64,000 nucleotides of DNA from Oenococcus sp. UCMA 16435 (GTDB lineage: Bacteria > Bacillota > Bacilli > Lactobacillales > Lactobacillaceae), in contig CP030868.2 of the NCBI GenBank assembly GCA_004010835.2, forward strand, positions 1,550,001-1,614,000, in the 5' to 3' direction. The translations under genes and the position numbers were made by a program. The number at the start of each line of letters is the position of its first letter. Position 1 is the first letter of the stretch. Below the pieces are notes generated by a model. The model did no database searches, was not told the DNA's origin, and saw only the letters and a list, made by a program, of their open reading frames with translations. Positions 27,179-37,067 of the stretch are shown here, in pieces.

Positions 27179-29562
27179 ATACAAAAATTCTGAAAACTTT
27201 AGAGTTTGACGAAATTAAGAATCAGCTTGATTCTTTTTTAGTGACAGCTAAAGGCAAGGAAAAATTAAATAGTTTAACGCCGGCTGATAATAAAGAAGAT
27301 GTCGCTATTTTATTGAATCAAACAAGCGATGCTTTATTAATCGACCGTCGTCGTGGTGGTTTGCCGATCAAAAAAACCAATGACCTAACAGAAATTTTTA
27401 AGAGATTAAAACTAAAAGCCGTTTTAGGAACGAGCGAGTTAGCCGATCTTAAATCTTCTCTCCAGTCAGGCCAGGCGATTACCGATTTTATTATGACGAT
27501 CAAAGATGAAATTTGGTTTGAAAATCTTCGCCAAATTCTTTTTATTGTTAATAGATTAACGGATTTTTCAGTTTTGTCAAAACGTCTTGCTATTACGGTC
27601 GACGATCAGGGCATGGTTCTCGATACTGCTTCAGAAAAATTAGCCCACATTAGAAAAAATATTTTGACAACACAAAATAATGTCCGTTCCCAGCTTTCTA
27701 AAATGACGAAGGGACACGATGCAAAATATTTATCTGAGCCGATTATTTCAACACGTGATGGAATTCTGGTTTTACCGGTAAAATCGGAAAATCGCAAACA
27801 TTTTGGCGGTGTTGTTCATGACCAAAGCCAATCCGGACTGACTTTATACATCGAGCCGGAAGCAGTGGTTGATCTAAATAATCATCTTCACGATTTGGAG
27901 ATGGAACAGATTCGAGAAATAAATTCGATTTTAATCGACATTTCTCAACAGTTGTTTCCATTTTATGAGCAACTGAGATTAAACAATGAACTGATTGGCG
28001 AATTGGATCTAATTCAAGCTAAAGCGAAACTTGCGAATTCAATGAATGCGATTAAACCGCAATTGAATGACCAAAAAGTTATTGATTTAAAAAACGCTCG
28101 TCATCCCCTGCTTGCTAGTGATTCTGTTGCCAATGATATCCAGCTGGGCAAGGACCATATCTCTTTGATTATTACTGGGCCGAATACGGGCGGTAAGACG
28201 GTTCTTATAAAAACTCTTGGATTAGAGCTCTTAATGGCTCAGGCCGGGATTTTTATTACCGCCGGGGATGATTCTTCACTATATGTTTTTGATAATATTT
28301 TTGCAGACATTGGTGACGAGCAAAGCCTTGAACAGTCGCTTTCAACTTTCTCATCACATATGAAGAACATTAAAAATATTCTGCAGCAAGCCGATCGTGA
28401 TTCACTTGTTCTTCTGGATGAATTGGGAGCCGGAACCGATCCTGGAGAGGGAGCGGCTTTAGCGATGGCAATCGTAGAGAGCTTATCAAGGCGTACGATT
28501 CTTAATTTAACAACGACTCACTATCCAGAATTGAAAATTTTTGCTGATCAGAAGGATTTTGCAATTAATGCCAGTATGGAATTCGATTCACAGACTTTTA
28601 GGCCAACCTATCGTTTGTTGCTTGGTGTTCCTGGACAATCGAATGCAATTGCTATTTCACGACGCTTGGGTCTTAACGAAGATGTTTTACGTTTGGCTGA
28701 ATCCTATGTTGATCCACAGAACCAGGAACTGAATAATTTAATTAGGGGGTTAGTTGCTCAAAGACAGGATTTATCGAGGGAAGAAAGTGATCTTAAGGAT
28801 CGGCTTTCGAAAATTGAACGGGAAAGAAATCAGCTTAATTATCAATTAAACGAATTTGAGCAGACGAAAGCCAAGATGATTATGGATGCTAAAAATAAGG
28901 CTAACCATATTGTTTCTTCGGTTCGTCAGGAATCAAAGCAGCTTTTAGACCAAATCCGTCGTGAACGATTGAGAGCAGGTTCTTCTGCCGGTAAAAACGA
29001 GCAGCAGCTAAAAAAAATAGCTGATCAAATTGATGATCTTCACCAGGATACTTCCCTTGAAAAAAATCGTGTACTAAAAAGAGCCAAATCAGCAAAGCAG
29101 TTTAGGGTTGGCGAAGAGGTGATGGTTAGTTCCTATCATCAAAGCGGAACTATTATAGATAAAATTTCCAATCATGAGTGGCAGGTCCAACTTGGTATTT
29201 TGAAGATGAACGTTGATGAAAACGATCTGGAAAAGTTATCGACCGATCAGGAAAAGAAAATTAACGAACCGGTTCATCGCGTTAAAAATACCAGGGTCTT
29301 TAAAACAGCTTCAAAGAATATTTCTGGTCATATAGATTTGCGCGGAGAACGTTACGAACAAGCGATGATCGATTTGGATCGTTATATCGATCAAGCTATG
29401 CTGAATAATATCGATACAATCGAAATCATTCATGGAAAAGGCACGGGAGCTCTTCGCAAAGGCGTTACACAGATGCTTCGTTCCGATCGACGCATCAAAC
29501 ATTATCAATTCGCCAATCCCAATGGAGCCGGGGATGGAGCAACAATCGTCGAACTCAGTTAG
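27175..29562 (+). CDS. mutS2: endonuclease/ribosome-rescue ATPase MutS2
   Basis: MutS2 suppresses recombination and, in Bacillus, splits collided ribosomes. It is not a mismatch-repair protein. MutS core, Walker A GPNTGGKTVLIK near residue 335, Walker B LVLLDELGAGTDP, a Gln/Glu/Arg-rich coiled coil, and a C-terminal Smr domain with DLRGERYEQAM and IIHGKGTGALRKGV. 795 residues. The start overlaps the ffh stop, an unusual operon place for mutS2. The gene end is convergent with the flavodoxin gene and nearly touches it. Confidence 0.95.
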   Translation: MNTKILKTLEFDEIKNQLDSFLVTAKGKEKLNSLTPADNKEDVAILLNQTSDALLIDRRRGGLPIKKTNDLTEIFKRLKLKAVLGTSELADLKSSLQSGQAITDFIMTIKDEIWFENLRQILFIVNRLTDFSVLSKRLAITVDDQGMVLDTASEKLAHIRKNILTTQNNVRSQLSKMTKGHDAKYLSEPIISTRDGILVLPVKSENRKHFGGVVHDQSQSGLTLYIEPEAVVDLNNHLHDLEMEQIREINSILIDISQQLFPFYEQLRLNNELIGELDLIQAKAKLANSMNAIKPQLNDQKVIDLKNARHPLLASDSVANDIQLGKDHISLIITGPNTGGKTVLIKTLGLELLMAQAGIFITAGDDSSLYVFDNIFADIGDEQSLEQSLSTFSSHMKNIKNILQQADRDSLVLLDELGAGTDPGEGAALAMAIVESLSRRTILNLTTTHYPELKIFADQKDFAINASMEFDSQTFRPTYRLLLGVPGQSNAIAISRRLGLNEDVLRLAESYVDPQNQELNNLIRGLVAQRQDLSREESDLKDRLSKIERERNQLNYQLNEFEQTKAKMIMDAKNKANHIVSSVRQESKQLLDQIRRERLRAGSSAGKNEQQLKKIADQIDDLHQDTSLEKNRVLKRAKSAKQFRVGEEVMVSSYHQSGTIIDKISNHEWQVQLGILKMNVDENDLEKLSTDQEKKINEPVHRVKNTRVFKTASKNISGHIDLRGERYEQAMIDLDRYIDQAMLNNIDTIEIIHGKGTGALRKGVTQMLRSDRRIKHYQFANPNGAGDGATIVELS

Positions 29563-30002
29563 TTGCTGGCGGCAAGTAGCTCGCTAACACATTTTTTGAT
29601 TGCCGGGGCATCCGATTCATCGGGCGCGAGTTGAATTTTAACTGGGCTGGTTGCTAAATTAGCACCGGTTTTTTTAATTTGTTCGGCAAAGGTATCAACG
29701 GCTTTGCAGTAATCCTGGCCGTAAAATTTATCTCCGGAACCAAGAATTGCACAAATTTTGTCTGTCCAATCGATTTCCTGCATATCATCAAAGAAATCCA
29801 AAGATTCGTCAGGAATGGATCCGTTGTCATAGGTATAGCAGACCAGCACAATAATATCCGAATCCTCCAAATCGAAAATATCAGTGTCGTCGAATTCGTG
29901 AATTTCCGGTGTTTGACCTCTTTTTTTGAATTCATTTGCGACTGCATTGGCAAGCAGTTCGTTGTTTCCTGTAATTGTGGCGTAAATTATATCGACTTTC
30001 AC
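29559..30002 (-). CDS. flavodoxin-like protein
   Basis: Small FMN-binding electron carrier family. The protein begins VDIIYATITGNNELLANAVA (phosphate-binding loop TITGN). LVCYTYDNGSIPDE and ILGSGDKFYGQDYCKAVD follow, equivalent to the two FMN-stacking loops. An upstream TTG at 30044 also gives an open frame. I favour the GTG at 30002 because it gives the usual N-terminus and lies 7 bases after a TAAAAT -10 box. It converges with mutS2 (4-base overlap of stops). Confidence 0.85.
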   Translation of the reverse strand: MKVDIIYATITGNNELLANAVANEFKKRGQTPEIHEFDDTDIFDLEDSDIIVLVCYTYDNGSIPDESLDFFDDMQEIDWTDKICAILGSGDKFYGQDYCKAVDTFAEQIKKTGANLATSPVKIQLAPDESDAPAIKKCVSELLAASN

Positions 30003-30009
30003 AGACTCT

Positions 30010-30015
30010 ATTTTA
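30010..30015 (-). promoter_or_regulatory. -10 box of flavodoxin gene, 7 bases from start codon
   Basis: TAAAAT on the minus strand, 7 bases before the GTG at 30002. No leader remains. Confidence 0.4.
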
Positions 30016-30028
30016 GTCGAAAATTTTT

Positions 30029-30057
30029 TTGCAAGCGCTTTCAAATTATGCTATATT
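30029..30057 (+). promoter_or_regulatory. promoter of the structured RNA upstream of thrS
   Basis: TTGCAA (30029-30034), 17-bp spacer, TATATT (30052-30057). The start would be near 30064. Confidence 0.75.
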
Positions 30058-30063
30058 ATCAAT

Positions 30064-30265
30064 AGGCAATGAGTTACCAGCTTCAGTAATGAGGAAGTGA
30101 TGTAGCAATTTGTGACCATGAAATTATATAGATTCTTTTCGAAATATGTTTTTCGACCAAATAATACATTGCTGGTCATAAGAGTTGCGAAATTCAAATA
30201 ATAGCTCATTGCTAGTAGACAATCTTTGTATATATCTGACCTGCCAAATTCGGTAGGTTTTTTAT
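30064..30265 (+). ncRNA. rod-shaped noncoding RNA, candidate 6S RNA
   Basis: An independent unit with its own promoter and its own terminator (ACCTGCC / GGTAGGT plus T run, about 30238-30265), ending before the thrS promoter. The two halves pair as a long rod. The closing stem is GCAATGAGTTA / TAGCTCATTGC. A large internal bubble follows (about 28 nt on the 5' side, 13 on the 3' side). Then come GCAA/TTGC and TGACCA/TGGTCA stems and an imperfect apical stem. Size and closing stem-bubble-rod layout fit 6S RNA (ssrS), the RNA polymerase mimic. I cannot match primary sequence, so another structured RNA is possible. Confidence 0.45.
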
Positions 30266-30310
30266 TTTCCTTGAAATCGATCTTGGTGCTTTCCGACTGT
30301 TTTTTTGGCT

Positions 30311-30338
30311 TTGCAAAGACTTGGATTCGAGTTATACT
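30311..30338 (+). promoter_or_regulatory. promoter of thrS leader
   Basis: TTGCAA (30311-30316), 16-bp spacer, TATACT (30333-30338). Confidence 0.75.
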
Positions 30339-30344
30339 TATAAA

Positions 30345-30540
30345 CATCGAGACCAGAAGCCGTAGTAGTTTGTCAAAGAGAATCGGGTTGGTGAGAACCG
30401 ATACAAATGAGTGCGAAACTGACTAGCTCTAATAAATCATAAACAGAATACCAAAGAGGCCATTACTTTTAATGGTGAAGTTGGGTGGTACCGCGTTGTA
30501 AAAACGTCCCTCGTTAGTTTTAGCGAAGGGCGTTTTTGTT
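30345..30540 (+). promoter_or_regulatory. T-box riboswitch of thrS
   Basis: The leader carries the T-box sequence TTGGGTGGTACCGCG (30481-30495). An intrinsic terminator follows (CGTCCCTCG / CGAAGGGCG with T run, 30504-30538). Stem I begins near 30350. Uncharged tRNA-Thr pairing to the specifier codon and the T-box would form the antiterminator and switch thrS-pepC on. ACC within GAGAACCGATA (about 30395-30405) is the likely specifier, by position. Confidence 0.92.
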
Positions 30541-30551
30541 TTCGAGGAATT

Positions 30552-32543
30552 ATGGCAGATTTAATAAAGATCACAATGCCGGACGGCACGGAAAAAGAAG
30601 TTGAACAAAATACGAAACCAATAGAAATCGCTGAATCGATTAGTCCTTCTTTGGCTAAGAAATCGGTTGTCGCTAAAATTGATGATCATTTTGTCGGCAT
30701 GAATGAAGGAATTCGTTTTAGCGGCAAATTTAGGCTCGTTACCAAAGGAGAAGATGAGGCACTGAAAGTTCTGCGCCATTCGACAACTCATCTTTTAGCA
30801 CAGGCTTTGCGCCGTTTACATCCTAAGATTCATTTTGGCGTAGGCGTGGCGATTGCAAACGGTTTTTACTATGATACAGATGATTCTGATGAATCGGAAA
30901 AGCAGGTCGCAGCCGATGAATTTCCGAAAATTGAAGCGGAAATGAAGAAATTGGTTCAGGCAAATATCCCAATTCAGCATCAGATTGTCAGCCGTAAGGA
31001 AGCTCTGAAAATTTTTGCCGAAGATCCCTATAAAATTGCTCTAATTAATGATTTTCCAGCAGACCAGGAAATAACAATTGTAAAACAAGGCGATTATACG
31101 GATCTTGATCGTGGTGGCTTAGTACCTTCGACCGGTTGGATCAAGCATTTTGCTCTGACTTCTGTTGCCGGTGCTTACTGGCGTGGTATGTCCGATAACC
31201 AAATGATGCAAAGAATTTACGGCCTGTCAGAATGGAATCCTGAGAATCTTGAAGCACAAAAGAAAGCTCTTGAAGAAAGAAAAGAACGCGATCATCGAAC
31301 GATTGGCAAACAAATGGAGCTTTTCTTTACGAACCCGGAAATTGGTGCCGGATTACCGGTTTGGTTGCCGAATGGCGCAGCAATCCGGCGGACAATTGAA
31401 GATTATCTGGTTGAAAAGGAACGCCAAAACGGTTATATGAATGTTTATACCCCGGTTGTTTCCAATCTTGATTTGTATAAACGCTCGGGTCACTGGGATC
31501 ATTATCGCGACGATATGTTTCCAGCTATGACGGCCAATGATGGCGAACAGTTGGAACTTCGGCCGATGAACTGTCCTTCGCATATTGAAATTTTCGAACA
31601 TGAGCCGCGTTCTTACCGTGATTTGCCTTATCGAATAGCTGAATTCGGTCAAATGCATCGTTGGGAGAAATCTGGAGCTTTGACAGGCCTCTCCAGGGTC
31701 CGCGAAATGACCTTAAACGATGGTCATACTGTTGTAGCCCCTGAACAGGTCGAACCGGAATTCAAAGGAATTCTCCAGTTGATTCGTGATGTTTATCATG
31801 ATTTTGGTTTTACGGATCAGGATTACCGTTTTCGTCTTTCTTATCGCGATCCGAAAAATACAAAGAAATATTATGATGACGATGCAATGTGGGAACACGC
31901 TCAAGCTGCTTTGAAACGTGCCATGGATGATATGGGGCTCGATTATTTCGAAGCCGAAGGAGAGGCGGCTTTCTATGGACCAAAGCTCGATATTCAGTTC
32001 AAAACAGCTCTTGGAAACGAAGAGACGATGTCGACGATCCAGTTGGATTTCTTATTGCCGGAACGCTTTGATATGAAATACACCGGCGAGGATGGCAAAG
32101 ATCATCGTCCGGTTTTGATTCACCGCGGCGTAGTCGGCACAATGGAACGCTTCGTGGCTTTCTTGATTGAAAAATACAAGGGTCAGTTCCCGACTTGGTT
32201 GGCTCCGGTACAGGCTGTTGTTATCCCGGTTAATTATGGTGCCCATGGCGATTATGCACGGAATATATATAGTAAATTGATGAAAGACGGTCGCCGAATT
32301 AAGTTGGATAATCGTGATGAAAAGCTCGGATATTTAATCCGCGATGCTCAGGTAAATTTGAAGACACCGTATATTTTGGTTGTTGGCGATCAGGAATTGC
32401 GTGATAATAGTGTTACTGTTCGTTTCCGTGGAAGCGATCAAACCAAAGAAATGAAAATCGATGAATTCGAAGAAATGATTAATGATGATGTTGCCAATTA
32501 TTCCAAAGGCAGCGAAAAAGTTCGGGAGATGTTAAATAAATGA
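30552..32543 (+). CDS. thrS: threonyl-tRNA synthetase
   Basis: Class II synthetase that charges tRNA-Thr. TGS domain (residues 1-62), editing domain with [11 protein letters not shown] (the HxxxH zinc-like site), and catalytic core with RPMNCPSHI near residue 339 (zinc-binding Cys). REMTLNDGH follows, then the class II motif 3 [16 protein letters not shown] and the anticodon-binding domain. 663 residues. Controlled by the T-box upstream. The stop overlaps the pepC ATG. Confidence 0.97.
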   Translation: MADLIKITMPDGTEKEVEQNTKPIEIAESISPSLAKKSVVAKIDDHFVGMNEGIRFSGKFRLVTKGEDEALKVLRHSTTHLLAQALRRLHPKIHFGVGVAIANGFYYDTDDSDESEKQVAADEFPKIEAEMKKLVQANIPIQHQIVSRKEALKIFAEDPYKIALINDFPADQEITIVKQGDYTDLDRGGLVPSTGWIKHFALTSVAGAYWRGMSDNQMMQRIYGLSEWNPENLEAQKKALEERKERDHRTIGKQMELFFTNPEIGAGLPVWLPNGAAIRRTIEDYLVEKERQNGYMNVYTPVVSNLDLYKRSGHWDHYRDDMFPAMTANDGEQLELRPMNCPSHIEIFEHEPRSYRDLPYRIAEFGQMHRWEKSGALTGLSRVREMTLNDGHTVVAPEQVEPEFKGILQLIRDVYHDFGFTDQDYRFRLSYRDPKNTKKYYDDDAMWEHAQAALKRAMDDMGLDYFEAEGEAAFYGPKLDIQFKTALGNEETMSTIQLDFLLPERFDMKYTGEDGKDHRPVLIHRGVVGTMERFVAFLIEKYKGQFPTWLAPVQAVVIPVNYGAHGDYARNIYSKLMKDGRRIKLDNRDEKLGYLIRDAQVNLKTPYILVVGDQELRDNSVTVRFRGSDQTKEMKIDEFEEMINDDVANYSKGSEKVREMLNK

Positions 32544-33880
32544 CAGAAATTTCATTAGAACAAATTAAAGATTTTAATCAAGGCCTTAAAAGTTTTCCGG
32601 CCGCTGACACGATTCGTCGTGCAGTCACCAGCAACGGAATAGATAAGGCGACTCTTGATTCAAAGGCAGCTGTTGATTCGCAAGCAGTTTTCTCAGTCGA
32701 GGTCAAAACCGGTAAGGTTGCTAATCAAATGTCATCTGGACGTTGCTGGATGTTTGCTGCTTTAAATACAATGCGTCATCGGACTGCTGATTTGTTTAAC
32801 ATTTCCGGCAAATTCGAATTGTCGCAAAGTTATACCTTCTTCTGGGATAAATTTGAGAAGGCAAATTATTTCTACAATAATGTCGTTAAAACCGCTGATT
32901 TACCTCTCGATAATCGCAAAGTCGCTTATCTATTGGAAACTCCTCAACAGGATGGTGGCCAATGGGATATGATTTGCGCAATTATTGAAAAGTATGGTCT
33001 TGTTCCACAGGCCGTTTTCCCGGAAAGTTTCGATTCGAGTCATTCGGCAGCTTTGAATCGGATGCTGAATCGTAAACTCCGCAAAGACGCTGTTGAGTTG
33101 CGTGCTTTAGCAGCCCAGAAATCCAATCAGGCTGAAATAGATGAAAAAATTAAAGAATTTAATGCTGATAATTATCGAATGCTGAGTTTGGTATTCGGCA
33201 ATCCAGCCGATGTAGCACATTTTGATTTCGAGTATCGCGACGAAGATAAAAAGTATCATTTGGAAAAAAATTTGACACCAAAATCATTTTTCAAAAAGTT
33301 TGTTGATGAAGATCTTGAAGATTACGTTTCGATTATTAATGCACCAACAAGTGACAAACCATATCACAAGACTTACACAATCGAAAATTTGGGAAACGTT
33401 GTTGGTGGAAGAGAAGTTAAACATTTGAATGTGGAACTCGACGAATTCAAGCAATTAGCAATTTCGCAGTTGAAGGATGGCCAATCTGTTTGGTTTGGCG
33501 TCGACATGGGCCCACAAGTCGATCGTGAATCGGGAATTATGGATCTTAACAATTTTGCTCAAGAAGATGCTTTTGGGATCGATCTAAGTTTGACAAAAGC
33601 CGAGCAACTCGATTATGCAGACTCGTTAATGACTCACGCGATGGTTTTGACCGGTGTTGATCTTGATGAAGATGGAAATCCTTTGCGCTGGAAGGTTGAA
33701 AATTCCTGGGGTGAAAAAGCCGGCAAGAATGGCTACTTTGTTATGTCCGATGATTGGATGAGCCTTTATGCCTATCAAGTAGTTGTCAACAAAAAATATT
33801 TGTCTGCAGAGTTGCAAAAAGCTCAAGCAGAAACGGCAAAGGTTCTTGATCCTTGGGATCCAATGGGAGCTCTTGCTTAA
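32540..33880 (+). CDS. pepC: aminopeptidase C (bleomycin hydrolase family)
   Basis: Cytoplasmic C1-type cysteine aminopeptidase that trims peptides. Catalytic Cys in [15 protein letters not shown] (about residue 71), His in [10 protein letters not shown] (about 366) and Asn in KVENSWGEK (about 388). 446 residues, normal, with C-terminal end at DPMGALA. It overlaps thrS by ATGA. Coupling of a peptidase to a T-box-controlled synthetase makes sense as joint response to threonine shortage, an inference from gene order. Confidence 0.96.
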   Translation: MTEISLEQIKDFNQGLKSFPAADTIRRAVTSNGIDKATLDSKAAVDSQAVFSVEVKTGKVANQMSSGRCWMFAALNTMRHRTADLFNISGKFELSQSYTFFWDKFEKANYFYNNVVKTADLPLDNRKVAYLLETPQQDGGQWDMICAIIEKYGLVPQAVFPESFDSSHSAALNRMLNRKLRKDAVELRALAAQKSNQAEIDEKIKEFNADNYRMLSLVFGNPADVAHFDFEYRDEDKKYHLEKNLTPKSFFKKFVDEDLEDYVSIINAPTSDKPYHKTYTIENLGNVVGGREVKHLNVELDEFKQLAISQLKDGQSVWFGVDMGPQVDRESGIMDLNNFAQEDAFGIDLSLTKAEQLDYADSLMTHAMVLTGVDLDEDGNPLRWKVENSWGEKAGKNGYFVMSDDWMSLYAYQVVVNKKYLSAELQKAQAETAKVLDPWDPMGALA

Positions 33881-33905
33881 TTAAATTTTCATATGATCCG
33901 ATATT

Positions 33906-33931
33906 AAAAACCGCTCTACTGAGCGGTTTTT
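33906..33931. terminator. bidirectional terminator between pepC and ion channel gene
   Basis: AAAAACCGCTC / GAGCGGTTTTT stem with TACT loop. Confidence 0.9.
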
Positions 33932-33959
33932 AAATTGATAAAAATTATAATCAAACAAG

Positions 33960-34610
33960 CTAATTAGAACTTTTCTTTTGCTTGATCTCGATTGTTTTTA
34001 ACTCTTCTATGACACTATCAAGTTTCTTATTCAAATCTTCATTCGATATCTTCTCTTTGGTCAACCAGCTGGCTAAAGCCCCGGTAAAGTATCCAACTAA
34101 GCCGATTCCTGTAAACATCAGAATGATGTTAAGTATTTTTGAAATTTCAGTATGAGCTTGATATGGCGATCCACTGGTCGTGGCAACGCCTAAAGCCCAT
34201 AATAAACCGTCTAAAAAGCTGTCTCGTTCATCAAGGGAAAATATGATTCCAGAGAATATCAAGATTATGCCGGTAATAATAAAAGCGATGTACACTTTTG
34301 TTTCAATCAAAAATTCTTTTGTTTTAATCAGAAAGCGGCTGGAGAAAGCGAAGATTCTTACTAACCTTAAAATACGAATTGCCGGAAAAGCCTCAAAAGG
34401 AAGAATCGAGATTAATTCAATGATGTGGTGGCGAAAAAAACTTTTTTTATTTACAGCAAGATTGAATTCGTAAAAATAATCAAAAACAAAAATTAGCCAG
34501 ATTGACCAATCAATATAAAGTAATGGTGGTTTAGAAGTATTAAGGAAGGCTAAGGGCACCGACAATGCTGCCATTATGTAGATAAAAATCTTGAAAATCT
34601 GTCTAACCAC
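33960..34610 (-). CDS. voltage-gated-like ion channel protein with atypical filter
   Basis: 216 residues with a Kv-like layout: S1-S3 region, an S4-like helix RILRLVRIFAF with Arg every third position, then two pore helices and a C-terminal coiled coil (KLDSVIEELKTIEIKQ). In the pore loop, where K+ channels have TVGYGD, the sequence reads ATTSGSPYQAHTE, so Gly-Tyr-Gly is missing. The C-terminal helix ends LVGYFTGALASWL. Selectivity cannot be predicted. The Asn/Lys-rich end is cytoplasmic. Single gene. Confidence 0.75.
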   Translation of the reverse strand: MVRQIFKIFIYIMAALSVPLAFLNTSKPPLLYIDWSIWLIFVFDYFYEFNLAVNKKSFFRHHIIELISILPFEAFPAIRILRLVRIFAFSSRFLIKTKEFLIETKVYIAFIITGIILIFSGIIFSLDERDSFLDGLLWALGVATTSGSPYQAHTEISKILNIILMFTGIGLVGYFTGALASWLTKEKISNEDLNKKLDSVIEELKTIEIKQKKSSN

Positions 34611-34778
34611 TATCTCCTCTATCCCCTTGATTATCGATCATATAGGAAAACATTCGCTAAATAAAGTTTTTTTGGAATTTTTTTAAATGTTTTTGAAAAT
34701 ATTTGTTGTTGTTGAGAAAGAAAAGCTATTTCTAATCTTAAAAAACAGTTTTAAAACTAATAATTTGAGTTTATTAAA

Positions 34779-34792
34779 TGTAAGCGTTTACA
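34779..34792 (+). promoter_or_regulatory. cre site (CcpA operator)
   Basis: TGTAAGCGTTTACA fits the cre consensus TGWAANCGNTNWCA at every position. It lies about 430 bases before manL and 190 before the predicted promoter. Confidence 0.75.
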
Positions 34793-34965
34793 AAAAAGTT
34801 AAAAGAGAATAGAATAGATTCTGTAGCAAAAAACCTTTGAAAAAAAGGAAATTAAGGAGGAAGAACATTTATTATCGAATCTTTTTGAGCGGGCAATAAT
34901 ATTTTCTTCTTTCACGGAAAAATTATTGTCTGTAAATTGTTTATCATCTTAGCCTGATATGCTCG

Positions 34966-34995
34966 TGTGAAAAATGTAAGCCTTTGCATTATAAT
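34966..34995 (+). promoter_or_regulatory. promoter of mannose PTS operon with cre-like site in the spacer
   Basis: TATAAT at 34990-34995 has a weak -35 (TGTGAA, 34966-34971; 18-bp spacer). TGTAAGCCTTTGCA (34975-34988) fills the spacer and resembles a cre site with CC in place of CG, so CcpA binding would block the promoter. Confidence 0.55.
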
Positions 34996-35215
34996 GTAAA
35001 CATACTGTTAATTGGCAGTATTGATTAATCGTGGTGCCTAAAAACTTTTGTGCTTCTTCTGATGCAATTATTAATTGACTATTTGAAGTTTTTCTGGGTA
35101 AAAGGCATTGATCTTTAAAAGAGGTGATAAACTAGATAATTTATTTTTGTTATATTTGATCCGTTTGAGACGATTTTTCGTTTTCAATTTATTATCAAGA
35201 TAGGAGATAAAACAA

Positions 35216-36211
35216 ATGGTAGGCATTGTTCTAGCAAGTCACGGCAACTTTGCAGAAGGCATTTACCAATCAGCTGAAATGATTTTTGGCAAACAGCAAA
35301 ATGTTCAAACAGTTACTTTGTCGCCGAATGAAGGTCCCGAGGACTTTTTAAACAAGTTGAAACAAGCCATTGATTCCTTTGATGATCAAAAGCAAGTTTT
35401 GCTGTTGATTGATTTATGGGGTGGGACACCTTTCAATCAGTCCAGTGGGCTTCTTTCTGGGCATGAAGATAGTTGGGCTGTTGTCACGGGCATGAATTTG
35501 CCAATGGTCATTGAAGCTTATGGTTCGCGATCTTCAATGGATTCGGCGCAGGAAATTGCCACTCATATAATCGAAACAGGTAAAGATGGTATTAGAATCA
35601 AGCCTGAATCGTTGGAACCAAAAAAGGCAACGGCAACTGTTAAATCCAGTGGTCAACCACATGGCACAATTGCACCCGGAACAGTTCTTGGAGATGGCAA
35701 AATTAAATATGTTTTGGCTCGAGTGGATTCACGACTCCTACATGGACAGGTAGCAATGTCTTGGACAAAATCTACAAATCCTAATCGGATTCTTGTCGTT
35801 TCTGATTCAGTTGCAAAAGATCGTTTACGCAAGAGTATGATCGTTGAGGCCGCTCCTCCAGGAGTTAACACAAATGTTATTCCGATCAAAAAAATGATCG
35901 AAGTGGCTAAAGACCCACGCTTTGGCAATACAAAAGCATTGGTTCTCTTTGAAAATCCAGAGGACGCTTTAAAGACAATCGAAGGTGGCGTTGATATTAA
36001 AGAATTGAATATCGGTTCTATGTCCCACGCTGTTGGCAAAGTTGCTGTAAATAAAGTTCTTTCTTTGGGTAAAGAAGATGTTGAAGCTTTCGACGGACTT
36101 AAAAAACTAGGTGTTAAATTCGATGTTCGTAAAGTCCCGGGAGATTCTAGTGAAAACATGGACAATATTGTCAATAAAGCTCGAAAAGATTTATCAAGTG
36201 TTAAATCTTAA
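35216..36211 (+). CDS. manL: PTS mannose-family EIIAB component
   Basis: Cytoplasmic phosphotransfer subunit of a mannose/glucose-type PTS. EIIA domain with the phosphorylated His in VLASHGNFAEG (residue 9), an Ala/Pro/Gly-rich linker near 140-155, and an EIIB domain with DSRLLHGQVAMSW (phosphorylated His about 177). 331 residues, normal for the fused form. ATG preceded by TAGGAG. First gene of the four-gene operon. Confidence 0.95.
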   Translation: MVGIVLASHGNFAEGIYQSAEMIFGKQQNVQTVTLSPNEGPEDFLNKLKQAIDSFDDQKQVLLLIDLWGGTPFNQSSGLLSGHEDSWAVVTGMNLPMVIEAYGSRSSMDSAQEIATHIIETGKDGIRIKPESLEPKKATATVKSSGQPHGTIAPGTVLGDGKIKYVLARVDSRLLHGQVAMSWTKSTNPNRILVVSDSVAKDRLRKSMIVEAAPPGVNTNVIPIKKMIEVAKDPRFGNTKALVLFENPEDALKTIEGGVDIKELNIGSMSHAVGKVAVNKVLSLGKEDVEAFDGLKKLGVKFDVRKVPGDSSENMDNIVNKARKDLSSVKS

Positions 36212-36231
36212 AAAGATAAGGAGAGTATAAA

Positions 36232-37047
36232 ATGTCCGCTATATCAATGATTTTAGTGGTGGTGGTTGCCTTTTTTGCAGGTATGGAAGGCATCTTGGAT
36301 GAATTTGAATTTCATCAGCCACTTGTTGCTTGTACACTTATTGGCCTGGTAACAGGTCACTTGGTTCTCGGTGTAATATTAGGTGGATCTTTACAGATGA
36401 TCGCCTTAGGTTGGGCGAATATCGGTGCCGCTGTTGCTCCTGATGCTGCTTTGGCATCGGTTGGCTCAGCAATTATTTTAATAGAAGGTGGTCAAGGAAC
36501 CAAAGGAATTGGTTCGGCGATTGCCGTGGCTGTAACTTTGGCTGTTGCTGGATTGTTCTTAACAATGATCGTTCGAACAATTACTACGTTCATTGTTCAT
36601 ATTATGGATCATGCAGCAGAAGAGGGTAAATCCCGCATTATAGATATGTGGCAAGTGATTGCTATTTGTTTGCAGGGATTAAGAATTGCTATTCCGGCTG
36701 CACTTTTGCTGGTTATTCCATCTTCGGAAGTTCGTGCTGTATTAAATGCCATGCCGTCATGGTTGTCGGATGGTATGACTATCGGTGGTGGCATGGTTGT
36801 TGCCGTTGGTTATGCAATGGTTATCAACATGATGGCCAGCCGTGAAGTTTGGCCGTTTTTCGTCATTGGTTTTGTAATTGCTTCGATTACTGATTTAACA
36901 TTAATTGCTATTGGAGCCCTAGGCGTATCCCTTGCACTTATGTACCTTGCATTGGATAAAGGCGGCTCAAACGGAAATAGCAGTGGAAACAGCGGTGGCG
37001 GAAATAACACCGGTGATCCTTTGGGTGATATTCTCGATGCTTATTAA
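36232..37047 (+). CDS. manM: PTS mannose-family EIIC component
   Basis: Membrane subunit forming the sugar path together with EIID. About eight hydrophobic segments, family start (ISMILVVVVAFFAGMEGILDE) and LGGSLQMIALGWANIGAA with PDAALASV. The tail is Gly/Ser/Asn-rich. 271 residues. Shine-Dalgarno AAGGAGAG before the ATG. Follows manL by 20 bases. Confidence 0.95.
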   Translation: MSAISMILVVVVAFFAGMEGILDEFEFHQPLVACTLIGLVTGHLVLGVILGGSLQMIALGWANIGAAVAPDAALASVGSAIILIEGGQGTKGIGSAIAVAVTLAVAGLFLTMIVRTITTFIVHIMDHAAEEGKSRIIDMWQVIAICLQGLRIAIPAALLLVIPSSEVRAVLNAMPSWLSDGMTIGGGMVVAVGYAMVINMMASREVWPFFVIGFVIASITDLTLIAIGALGVSLALMYLALDKGGSNGNSSGNSGGGNNTGDPLGDILDAY

Positions 37048-37067
37048 AATTAATGGAGAAAAATAGT

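Larger units (their letters stand above)
34611..35215 (+). other. 605-base regulatory gap before the mannose PTS operon
   Basis: No convincing gene. It holds a consensus cre site, a second cre-like site inside a promoter, and a leader of about 210 bases in front of manL with a small ATACTG/CAGTAT hairpin near 35003-35022. An orphan Shine-Dalgarno (AAGGAGGAAG, about 34855) is followed by ATT and an 11-codon frame, so it probably has no function. Confidence 0.6.

Noticed and set aside
34855..34900. Small ORF after AAGGAGGAAG in the mannose PTS upstream gap
   Set aside because: Only an ATT start and 11 codons; no conserved feature.
35653..36174. Minus-strand ORF of 173 codons inside manL
   Set aside because: Long only because manL is long and codon-biased; no family features or Shine-Dalgarno.
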